Source: Gemmatimonadota bacterium
GTDB taxonomy: Bacteria; Gemmatimonadota; Gemmatimonadetes; Longimicrobiales; Gaopeijiaceae
Length of the DNA: 39,671 bases
Reading direction: 5' to 3'
NCBI GenBank assembly: GCA_028874995.1
Contig: JAPPGM010000024.1
Span: 1 to 39,671, forward strand
A program made the translations under genes and the position numbers. Position 1 is the first letter of the stretch; every line of letters starts with the position of its first letter. The notes beneath the pieces were generated by a model. The model did not search any database and was not told where the DNA came from. It worked only from the letters and a program-made list of their open reading frames with translations. Positions 32,914 to 39,671 of the stretch are shown in pieces.

Positions 32914-34745
32914 GTTTCTTCCCGGTTCATGATTTCGTTCACGCGGCGGGCGACCCGCGCGCGGGTGCGTTGGTGGCTCTCCCGGTTGCGCTCGCGGTCG
33001 GTCCGCACCCGGATGATCTCCGTGCCTGCGCGCTTGACGCCGGCCACGACGGCCTTCTCCAGTTCGGCCGGAGTGGCCGCGTCGGTGAAGCGCAGTCCGT
33101 ACAGGCGCGCCGCGTGCCGGAAATCGAGTCCGTGCGGCGTCGCAAAGTACGGCGTGAACGCCGGCTCGAAGTCGCGGATGGGGAGCATGTGAAAGATGCC
33201 GCCCCCGTCGTTGTCCACCAAGACGAAGACGACGTTGAGCGCCTTGTCGCGTGCGGCCAGCAAGCCGTTCATGTCGTGGTAGAGGGCGAGGTCGCCTATC
33301 AGCCCCACCACCGGGCCCGCGCCGCCCCCCGCACAACCCATCACCGACGAGACGATGCCGTCGATCCCGCTCGCGCCCCGGTTGCCGAGCACCTGGATGT
33401 CGAGGGGGGCCGGGCGGCCGTACGCGTCGACGTCTCGGACCGGCATGGAGGAGGACACGAACAGGGTCGCGCCGGGAGGGAGGGCCCGGAGGGTGGCGGC
33501 CGCGTAGGCGCCTTCGTGGTCCGCGTCGGCGCGGTCTTCTTCGATGGCCGACCAGGCGGCCGCCTCGATCTCCGTCCAGTTGCGCGTCCAGGGGGGGTGG
33601 GGGGACGGGTCGCCGTCGTGCCGGTCGGCGAGCCGGTTGAGGACTTTTCCCGCCGAGGCGTGAAGGTAGTGCCGGGCGAGGCCCTGGTGGTCCTTCCGGT
33701 GCGCTCCGTCGTCGATCACGACCTGCGTGGCCTGGTGCCAGGTTGCGAGGGCCGCCTCGAGCGCCTCCGAGGTGGGGGTGCGGCCGATGCGGACGATCAG
33801 GTCGGGGCGCAGTCGGCGAAGAAGTTCGCGATCGCGCAGAAAGTGGTCGTACGCGCCCAGCACCGGCGTCGCGGCGGATTCTCGCAAACCGCGTTCGAAG
33901 CGGGCTCCGGAGAGGGGGTCGGCGAGCGTGGTCACCCCCGTGCGAGCGGCGAAGCGGACCACGGCCGGCCCGTCCAGACCGGGATCGGTCACCGGGCCCG
34001 CTACGAGGAGCGGTCGTTGCGCGGCACGCAGGCGGTGGGCCAACAGCGAATCCTGGTCGCTCCCCCGTGCACGCCGGCCGCCCTCCCAGGTGCCTGCCGC
34101 GCCGGCGTCACCGCGCTCGATCGCCTCGGCGGCCGCGGTCAGATTCGGTGGCACCTCGTCGACGCCGCCACCCTGGTCCAGTCCATCCGGGGACTCCGGC
34201 TGCAGCGGCTTGTCGAAGGGGATGTTGATGTGCGCGGGTCCGCCCGGCGGGCCCATCGCGTGCCGGGCGGCGCGCCGAACCACCTCGGTCACCGAACGCG
34301 GCCCCACCTCCCTGAGCCCCTGCGCCGACGGCAGTGGAAGGTCCGCCTCGAAGCGTACACGGTCCCCGAAGATGCCCGGCTGCATGATCGTCTGGTTGGC
34401 GTCGGCGCCGCGCATTGCCGGCGGCCGATCCGCGCTGACCACGATCAGGGGCACATCCGACAGGTCCGCCTCGACCACGGCCGGCAACAGGTTGGCCACC
34501 GCGGTGCCTGACGTAGTGACGACCGCGGCCGGGCCCAGGTGGCTCCGCCCGTACCCCACCGCGAAGAACCCCGCGCAGCGCTCGTCCAGGTGTACCCGGA
34601 CCTTCATCGCGGGCAGGGTCTGCGCGGCAAGGACCAGCGGCGCGGAGCGTGAGCCGGGGGCGATCTCCACCTCTTCGACACCGCAGTCGGCCAGGACCTC
34701 GAGAATGGCGCGGGCCCACTTGAGGTTGAACTCGCCGCTGGTCAA
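32910..34745 (-). CDS. menD: 2-Succinyl-5-enolpyruvyl-6-hydroxy-3-cyclohexene-1-carboxylate synthase
   Basis: Thiamin-diphosphate enzyme of 611 residues joining isochorismate and 2-oxoglutarate in menaquinone synthesis. The N-terminus [18 protein letters not shown] and [15 protein letters not shown] (with the catalytic Glu) are characteristic. The ThDP/Mg motif is [14 protein letters not shown] followed by [11 protein letters not shown]. The middle domain contains a Gly/Asp-rich linker of about 40 residues near 190-235, longer than usual. The start is a TTG at 34745, 7 bases after the menF stop; no better start exists. The stop overlaps menB. Confidence 0.95.
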   Translation of the reverse strand: MTSGEFNLKWARAILEVLADCGVEEVEIAPGSRSAPLVLAAQTLPAMKVRVHLDERCAGFFAVGYGRSHLGPAAVVTTSGTAVANLLPAVVEADLSDVPLIVVSADRPPAMRGADANQTIMQPGIFGDRVRFEADLPLPSAQGLREVGPRSVTEVVRRAARHAMGPPGGPAHINIPFDKPLQPESPDGLDQGGGVDEVPPNLTAAAEAIERGDAGAAGTWEGGRRARGSDQDSLLAHRLRAAQRPLLVAGPVTDPGLDGPAVVRFAARTGVTTLADPLSGARFERGLRESAATPVLGAYDHFLRDRELLRRLRPDLIVRIGRTPTSEALEAALATWHQATQVVIDDGAHRKDHQGLARHYLHASAGKVLNRLADRHDGDPSPHPPWTRNWTEIEAAAWSAIEEDRADADHEGAYAAATLRALPPGATLFVSSSMPVRDVDAYGRPAPLDIQVLGNRGASGIDGIVSSVMGCAGGGAGPVVGLIGDLALYHDMNGLLAARDKALNVVFVLVDNDGGGIFHMLPIRDFEPAFTPYFATPHGLDFRHAARLYGLRFTDAATPAELEKAVVAGVKRAGTEIIRVRTDRERNRESHQRTRARVARRVNEIMNREET

Positions 34746-34752
34746 CGAGCCG

Positions 34753-36150
34753 TCACCCCGAACCGGTCGCCGCGCGCGCCGGAAACTCGGCCCGCGCCAT
34801 CGCCCTGAGCACCGGGTCGAACTTGAGTTCTGTCTCCTCCCACTCCAGAGACGGATCCGACCCCGGCACGATCCCCGCCCCCGCGAAGAGCCGCCAGCCC
34901 ACGCCGTGCGTCACGGCGGAACGCAGCGCGGGGACGAAGATCCCCTTCCCACCGGAACCGAACCAGCCCACCGGTCCGGCGTACCAGCCGCGGTCGAAGG
35001 GCTCGCTCTCCGTGAGTATCGAGAGGGCCACGTTCCGAGGCATCCCGCACACCGCGGGGGTGGGGTGGAGCGACGCGAGAATGTCGAGGAGCGTCACGCC
35101 TTCGGGCATCCCGGCGGCGATCTTGGTCTCGAGGTGCTGGATGCGGGCCAGCGTGAGCACATGCGGCTCCACATCCCGCTCCACGGTACAGCCCAGCGCC
35201 GACAGCCGGGCCACCATGTCCCGCACCGCGAAGTCGTGCTCGGCCCGGTCCTTGTCACTGTTGAAGAGGCGGCGCGCGAGCTGCGCGGTCTCGACCGAAT
35301 CGGCGCCGACCCCAACACTTCCGGCCACCGCCGTCCCGCGCATCACTCCGTTCACAACCGTGGCAATGATCTCCGGCGCCGCGCCGACGACCGCCCGTCC
35401 CGGTTCGGGCTCGAAGAGGAACACATGGCTCCCGTGGCTCTCCTGCCAGAGCGCGAGGACCAGGTCGAGGGGCGACACCTGCCGCCCGGGCGTCACGTCA
35501 AGCGTACGGGCGAGCACCACCTTCTCCGCCTCGCCGACCTGGATTCGGCGTAGCGTCCGCCAGACCATGCGGCTCCATGCAGCCCGTTCGGCGGCCCGGG
35601 ATTCCCGCGTCCCGCGGACGCCGGACCCGATGCGGCGGGGTGGTCCGAGTGGTCCGGCAGCCCCGCTCCGGGCCAACCGATCGGCCCAACCGGCCCAGGA
35701 CTCCTCGGCCTGCCTTCGCCCCCCGCCGCGAACCAGCAGTGAACACTTCCCCGCGCGCGGATCGTGTTCCAGCTCGGCGGCGGGCAACTGGAAACGCGCC
35801 GGGGGGAAAGAGGACCAGACCGGATCGTCGGTGCGGCGCGTCGCAAAGGAGAACCCGCCGAAGACACGGGAATCACCGGCCCCGCCGATCTTCCCGAACA
35901 ACCGCGCCGATCTGTCCTGGACAACCGCGAAGCGGGAACGCCGATCCGCCGACGCCGACTCCGCGCGGCCTCCGTCCACGCGGACTTCGGCCATCGCCCC
36001 CGCGTGCGCCACCCAGCGGCGGCCGGATGCCCAGAATCCCCGCGGCCCACGATGGGCGGCGGCGAGAAAGGCAGCGGGAGGGACCGCTGCCAGGTCGCGC
36101 CGGATCTGGTACAGGCGCGGCCGTGTCTCCGGCGAAACTGGTCGCGCCAA
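34753..36150 (-). CDS. menF: Isochorismate synthase
   Basis: Chorismate-utilising enzyme of 465 residues converting chorismate to isochorismate, the first committed step to menaquinone. The C-terminal 260 residues are the catalytic domain: KVVLARTLDV with the water-activating Lys, SHVFLFEPEPGRAVVGAAPE, NSDKDRAEHDFAV, LHPTPAVCGMPR, and GWRLFAGAGIVPGSDPSLEW followed by EETELK. The N-terminal part (about 1-195) is variable, as usual. The first start after an in-frame stop is TTG 36150; no strong ribosome binding site precedes it, so the start is uncertain. Salicylate-type or PabB/TrpE-type activity is less likely given menD next to it. Confidence 0.92.
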   Translation of the reverse strand: MARPVSPETRPRLYQIRRDLAAVPPAAFLAAAHRGPRGFWASGRRWVAHAGAMAEVRVDGGRAESASADRRSRFAVVQDRSARLFGKIGGAGDSRVFGGFSFATRRTDDPVWSSFPPARFQLPAAELEHDPRAGKCSLLVRGGGRRQAEESWAGWADRLARSGAAGPLGPPRRIGSGVRGTRESRAAERAAWSRMVWRTLRRIQVGEAEKVVLARTLDVTPGRQVSPLDLVLALWQESHGSHVFLFEPEPGRAVVGAAPEIIATVVNGVMRGTAVAGSVGVGADSVETAQLARRLFNSDKDRAEHDFAVRDMVARLSALGCTVERDVEPHVLTLARIQHLETKIAAGMPEGVTLLDILASLHPTPAVCGMPRNVALSILTESEPFDRGWYAGPVGWFGSGGKGIFVPALRSAVTHGVGWRLFAGAGIVPGSDPSLEWEETELKFDPVLRAMARAEFPARAATGSG

Positions 36151-36162
36151 GATCGAAGGCTA

Positions 36163-36705
36163 CTAGCGGTCGCCCGCGGACCCGTGGCCGGCCCGCACCA
36201 CGACCCCGCCGAAGGCGGTCACGCCCTCGAGCGCGTACCCATCGGCCTGGTCGTTGGGCGGGCCCATCACGTTGCCGACCCCGCAGTTCTGCAGGAGTGC
36301 CTGGCCGTCGGCCTTGCCGGTGTCGGAAGGCGCCAGCACGTCTTCCCCCTCCTCGGGCCCATCGCCGGCCGTGAATCCCGCGGAAACGTCCTGGTCCGCA
36401 ATGCGCGTGACCGTAACCCGGAGGTTCGTCTCACCGGTTTGGGGGTTGTCGTAGGCCGTGGCGGTCAGCACATCGTGATGGGTGTTGCCGGTGAAGAGTT
36501 GCAGGCCGAGCCCGGAGGTCTGCTTGCGTCCCCTGACGACGATGCCCTCGGTCGCCTCCTCGATCGTGTAACCCATGATGTTGAGCTGAGCCACCGCGCA
36601 CTTGTACGCGGTCTCGATGCCGGGCGGGGCCACCCCGTAATACTGGACCGGAGCGGACGAACAGGCGGCTGCCAGGACAGCGATGAAAGCCATGTGTTTC
36701 TTCAT
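36163..36705 (-). CDS. Small lipoprotein of unknown function upstream of menF
   Basis: Protein of 180 residues with a short signal peptide and lipobox (MAFIAVLAAACSSAP; Cys at about 15). The body has a compact alpha/beta pattern: TAYKCAVAQLNIMGYTIEEA, then EGIVVRGRKQTSGLG and ETNLRVTVTRIAD, a pattern seen in small periplasmic lipoproteins of many phyla. The C-terminal 50 residues are acidic and Gly-rich with one Cys. ATG 36705 has AGAGGGG upstream. The stop is 12 bases before the menF TTG, so the two may be co-transcribed, though no link to menaquinone is evident. Confidence 0.8.
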   Translation of the reverse strand: MKKHMAFIAVLAAACSSAPVQYYGVAPPGIETAYKCAVAQLNIMGYTIEEATEGIVVRGRKQTSGLGLQLFTGNTHHDVLTATAYDNPQTGETNLRVTVTRIADQDVSAGFTAGDGPEEGEDVLAPSDTGKADGQALLQNCGVGNVMGPPNDQADGYALEGVTAFGGVVVRAGHGSAGDR

Positions 36706-36851
36706 TTTCTACCCCTCTTGACCCTTCTCTCCTGCGTGTGGGGAACGATGGGCCCACGGAAGCAAGTTGGGCGCCGCCTCCCCATCCGTCAACCGAGAAG
36801 GGGACGCTGCGGTCGCTGGTCCCGCTTACCTTGGGACCATATGTTTACACC

Positions 36852-39134
36852 ATGTCCGAGATCAGAACACGGCGTGAGGCTCCCGAGGCTGCGGAAGATG
36901 GCCCGGAGAACCCCACCGTTGCTACACGGTCCGGCCCGACACGTTCCTCGGGTCCCCCGGAACCGGCTTCGTATCGCACGCCTCCGGACCCCACTCCCAT
37001 CCCCGACGCGGCCGACCGGCACGACCTGGGCAGACCCGAGTACTACCTGAACCGCGAGCTGACGTGGCTCAACTTCAACTTCCGCGTGCTGCACGAGGCC
37101 CAGGACCCGCGCACGCCGCTTCTGGAACGCTTGAAGTTCCTGTCGATCGTGGGCTCGAACCTGGACGAGTTCTTCATGAAGCGGATCGGGGGACTCAAGC
37201 AGCAGGTCGAGGCGGGAATCACCGAGCGAACCGTGGACGGCCGCACTCCCGTCGAACAGATCGAGCAGTGCTACATCGTGGTGCGCGAACTCGAGGCGCG
37301 GCAACGCGAAACCGGCGCCGAGATCCTGGCCGCGCTGGCCGACGAGGGCATTCGCGTTACATCGTGGCAGGAGTTGAGCCGGGCACACCGCAAGTGGCTG
37401 CGCAAGCACTACGTTCGCAACATCTACCCACTGGTCACGCCCCAGGCGACCGACCCCGCCCACCCCTTCCCCTTCATCTCCAACCTTTCGCTCAACCTGC
37501 TCGTCACCTTGCGCTACAAGCGCGACGAACACACGTCGATGGCACGGGTCAAGGTACCCGTGGGGGCGGGGATCCCACGTTTCGTCGAGGTGGCGGAATC
37601 GGGGGACTGGGTGCCGCTCGAGAGCATCATGGCCAACAACCTCGACCTGCTCTTTCCCGGCATGAGAATCGAGGGCTGCGAGATCTTCCGGGTGACCCGC
37701 AACGCCATCTACGACGTCGACGAGGACATGGCCGACGACCTCCTCGAACTCATCGAGGCGGGACTCCGGAAGCGTCACCTAGCCCCCATTGTGCGACTGC
37801 AGGTCGAAGAGGGGTTCGATTCCGGCCGGCGCACCATGCTCGCCAACGAACTCGGGCTGAAGGAGGGTGACATCTTCGAGAGCAGGGGGTTGCTGGGCTG
37901 GGCGGATCTGCTGGCTCTGCACGACCTGCCGCGGCCGAGCCTCAAGGACTCGCCACACCACCCATCCGAGCACCCGGATCTGCTGACCAACCGCCCGATG
38001 TTCCACGTCATCCGGGAAGAGGGACCGGTTCTGCTGCATCATCCCTACCAGGCCTTCGACACCTCGGTGCTCCGTTTCCTGCGCGAGGCGTCGCGCGACC
38101 CCAAGGTGCGCGCCATCAAGATGACCTTCTACCGGATGGCCCCGCGGAGCAGCATCATCGACCACCTGGTGCACGCGGCCCGCCAGGGCAAGCAGGTGGC
38201 GGTCGTGATCGAACTGCAGGCGCGCTTCGACGAAGCCGCCAACATCCGGTGGGCCAACGCCCTGTCGGCGCACGGCATTCACGTCACCTACGGGGTGCTG
38301 GGGCTGAAGACGCACTGCAAGCTCATCCTGGTGGTGCGCCAGGACCACGACGGGCTGCGCCGGTACGCGCACGTGGGGACCGGCAACTACCATGTGGAAA
38401 CCGCCCGCCTCTACTGTGACCACGGCATCCTGACCTGCGACCCCTCGATCGGTGCGGATCTGACCGAGCTCTTCAACTACCTCACCACCGGCTACCGCCC
38501 CAAGCGCAAGTACTGGAAGCTGCTGGTGGCGCCGAAGCACCTGCGCGGCGGGATCCTGAAGAGAATCGAGCGCGAGATCGCGGTGCACTCCGACGAGTCG
38601 CCCGGCAAAATCCAGTTTCAGATGAATGCGCTGGAGGACCCGGAGGTGACCCGGGCGCTGTACACGGCGTCCCGCAAGGGCGTGTCGGTCGACCTGGTCG
38701 TGCGCGACGGCTGCCGGATACGGCCGGGCATCCCGGGGCTGTCGGAGAACATTCGCGTGATCAGCATCGTGGGGCGCTTTCTGCAGCATTCGCGCGTCTA
38801 CTACTTCCGCAACGGCGGCGACGAGGAATACTACATCGGCTCGGCGGACTGCATGGGGCGGAATCTGGGGGCGCGGGTGGAAGCGCTGGTGCCCGTCGAG
38901 GACCCGGCGCTCAGGGCCGAGTTGCGGCAGGCGCTGGACATACAGCTCTCCGACCACCGTTGCGCCTGGGAGATGGCGGTCGACGGCAGCTACACGCAGC
39001 GGACGCCGCCTCCAAAGCGCGAAACTTGCACCTTCGAGTCGATGATCGCATGGGCGCACGCGCGGGAGTTCGAGGGTACGCGGCTGCGGAACCGGCCGGC
39101 GGCAGGGTTGCTGGAGAGGTGGAAGCGGGACTGA
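36852..39134 (+). CDS. ppk1: Polyphosphate kinase 1
   Basis: Cytosolic or membrane-associated enzyme of 760 residues that polymerises the terminal phosphate of ATP into polyphosphate. The N-terminal 60 residues are a Pro/Ser/Thr-rich extension beyond the family core, which begins YYLNRELTWLNFNFRVLHEA. Both catalytic His regions are present: GLKTHCKLILVVRQ (phospho-His) and RFLQHSRVYYFRN. Other core elements are SNLDEFFMKRIGGLKQQVEA, HHPYQAFDTSVLRFL and YIGSADCMGRNLGARVEAL. ATG 36852 is the first ATG without a conflicting upstream segment. It has only a weak ribosome binding site, so a start further upstream in the same frame cannot be excluded. It is transcribed divergently from the menF-side lipoprotein; 146 bases separate them. 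Confidence 0.95.
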   Translation: MSEIRTRREAPEAAEDGPENPTVATRSGPTRSSGPPEPASYRTPPDPTPIPDAADRHDLGRPEYYLNRELTWLNFNFRVLHEAQDPRTPLLERLKFLSIVGSNLDEFFMKRIGGLKQQVEAGITERTVDGRTPVEQIEQCYIVVRELEARQRETGAEILAALADEGIRVTSWQELSRAHRKWLRKHYVRNIYPLVTPQATDPAHPFPFISNLSLNLLVTLRYKRDEHTSMARVKVPVGAGIPRFVEVAESGDWVPLESIMANNLDLLFPGMRIEGCEIFRVTRNAIYDVDEDMADDLLELIEAGLRKRHLAPIVRLQVEEGFDSGRRTMLANELGLKEGDIFESRGLLGWADLLALHDLPRPSLKDSPHHPSEHPDLLTNRPMFHVIREEGPVLLHHPYQAFDTSVLRFLREASRDPKVRAIKMTFYRMAPRSSIIDHLVHAARQGKQVAVVIELQARFDEAANIRWANALSAHGIHVTYGVLGLKTHCKLILVVRQDHDGLRRYAHVGTGNYHVETARLYCDHGILTCDPSIGADLTELFNYLTTGYRPKRKYWKLLVAPKHLRGGILKRIEREIAVHSDESPGKIQFQMNALEDPEVTRALYTASRKGVSVDLVVRDGCRIRPGIPGLSENIRVISIVGRFLQHSRVYYFRNGGDEEYYIGSADCMGRNLGARVEALVPVEDPALRAELRQALDIQLSDHRCAWEMAVDGSYTQRTPPPKRETCTFESMIAWAHAREFEGTRLRNRPAAGLLERWKRD

Positions 39135-39156
39135 TCATCGAGCGCCCCAATCTGCC

Positions 39157-39174
39157 AGCACTTTGTGCTAGCAC
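39157..39174. other. Small palindromes between ppk1 and the propeller gene
   Basis: AGCACTTTGTGCT (39157-39169) can form a five-base-pair hairpin, and GTGCTAGCAC (39165-39174) is a perfect palindrome overlapping it. The position between convergent genes suggests a weak bidirectional termination role, but no T-run is present. Confidence 0.3.
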
Positions 39175-39210
39175 ACCAGCTCGGCCAGCGTGTCGGCCTC
39201 CACGCGGGGA

Positions 39211-39671
39211 TCACGCGGGCGGCAAGCGTACTTCGTACATCATGACCCGCTCGGTTCCCAGTTCGTCGGTATGCACCCCGAGCAGGTAGCCGGCGCCGAA
39301 TTCGTAGATCGTGACTCCCGCCGGCTGGTCCAGGCGGCACTGGAAGTCGCCACCGGATCCGAAGGCCCACCACTCCCTGCCTGCTCCGGGCCTGCGATAG
39401 GGGTAGACCCACAAGCGGCCGTCGCGGCCGACCCGAACATGGCTCACGGTCGGGAACACATCGGCGACCGGGCGGCGGTCGCTGATCCGGGTATCATCCA
39501 CTGGATGCCAATCCTCGCTGTCGCGTCCCCCCCGACTCTCGATCAACTCGTCCCGGTACCCCTGCACATGAGCGCGGGTGACCTCTCTGCCCGGATCCGC
39601 CCAGCGCACGATTCGTCGCAAGCGCCGTTGCTCGTCCAGCAGCCGGACTTCGGGTTCCCTCGCGGTCGCGA
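39211..39671 (-). CDS. 6-bladed beta-propeller lipoprotein, 3' end only
   Basis: The open frame reaches the right edge of the window without a start, so only the C-terminal 152 residues are seen. They show the last blades of the same propeller family as the gene at 20581: VGRDGRLWVYPYRRPG, WWAFGSGGDFQCRLDQPAGV, YEFGAGYLLGVHTDELGTER and VMMYEV. A TTG at 39621 is only an internal codon. It is convergent with ppk1 across 76 bases. Confidence 0.8.
   Translation of the reverse strand, partial: ATAREPEVRLLDEQRRLRRIVRWADPGREVTRAHVQGYRDELIESRGGRDSEDWHPVDDTRISDRRPVADVFPTVSHVRVGRDGRLWVYPYRRPGAGREWWAFGSGGDFQCRLDQPAGVTIYEFGAGYLLGVHTDELGTERVMMYEVRLPPA

Noticed and set aside
36838-36851. TATGTTTACACC just before ppk1 as a further copy of the AT-rich element
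   Set aside because: Only the TGTAAAC part matches, on the opposite strand; the TTGTCAA block and the 21-base repetition are missing.

Overview
This is a high-GC chromosomal window from a Gram-negative bacterium: it holds a TonB-dependent receptor, a FecR anti-sigma factor and many secreted lipoproteins with an obvious lipobox. The menaquinone genes, the set of 6-bladed propeller lipoproteins, the DUF1684 protein and the Bacteroidetes-style FecR/receptor module fit a Gemmatimonadota-like organism. That placement is inference from gene style only; no rRNA or other marker is present. No tRNA, rRNA, CRISPR array or intact insertion sequence was seen. Every stretch without a gene is shorter than 300 bases.

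Layout. Positions 59-6897 are on the minus strand. In transcription order they hold a Big2-domain lipoprotein, a secreted triple RidA protein, a cobalamin riboswitch, BtuC- and BtuD-like vitamin B12 transporter genes, and an amidase lipoprotein. Positions 7152-13189 (plus) hold a small lipoprotein, then an ECF sigma factor, FecR anti-sigma factor, TonB-dependent receptor with an STN signalling domain, and a companion lipoprotein. This is a cell-surface signalling and uptake operon. A 124-base leader is duplicated in front of the small lipoprotein and in front of the sigma factor. Positions 13397-16748 hold a two-SH3 periplasmic protein, a rhodanese and a DUF1684 lipoprotein. Positions 16950-20461 hold two tandem NCS2 (xanthine/uracil-type) permeases. 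Each carries a cytoplasmic C-terminal domain resembling the GHKL/HATPase_c_2 fold of RsbW-type anti-sigma kinases. Positions 20581-23870 hold a propeller lipoprotein, an ankyrin-repeat protein and prephenate dehydratase.

Positions 23955-36705 are again minus strand. They hold a lipoprotein, then menF-menD-menB-menA-menE-tyrS, several joined by 4-base stop/start overlaps, then a 1470-residue secreted metalloprotease with twelve cadherin-like repeats. menC and menH are not here. ppk1 runs the other way at 36852-39134, and a truncated propeller lipoprotein gene enters from the right edge.

Most unusual items: (1) the tandem NCS2-permease/RsbW-like fusions, which parallel the known SulP-STAS layout but with the kinase-like partner; (2) a small AT-rich element made of 21-base units, found in frame inside menE, across the ankyrin/pheA junction, and as a single unit at 15682; (3) the triple RidA fusion, whose third domain lacks the key arginine, with a decayed copy of its 3' end 3 kb away; (4) the GACAGATTC inverted-repeat cluster at 13210-13332; (5) the triplet duplication inside the metalloprotease repeats.
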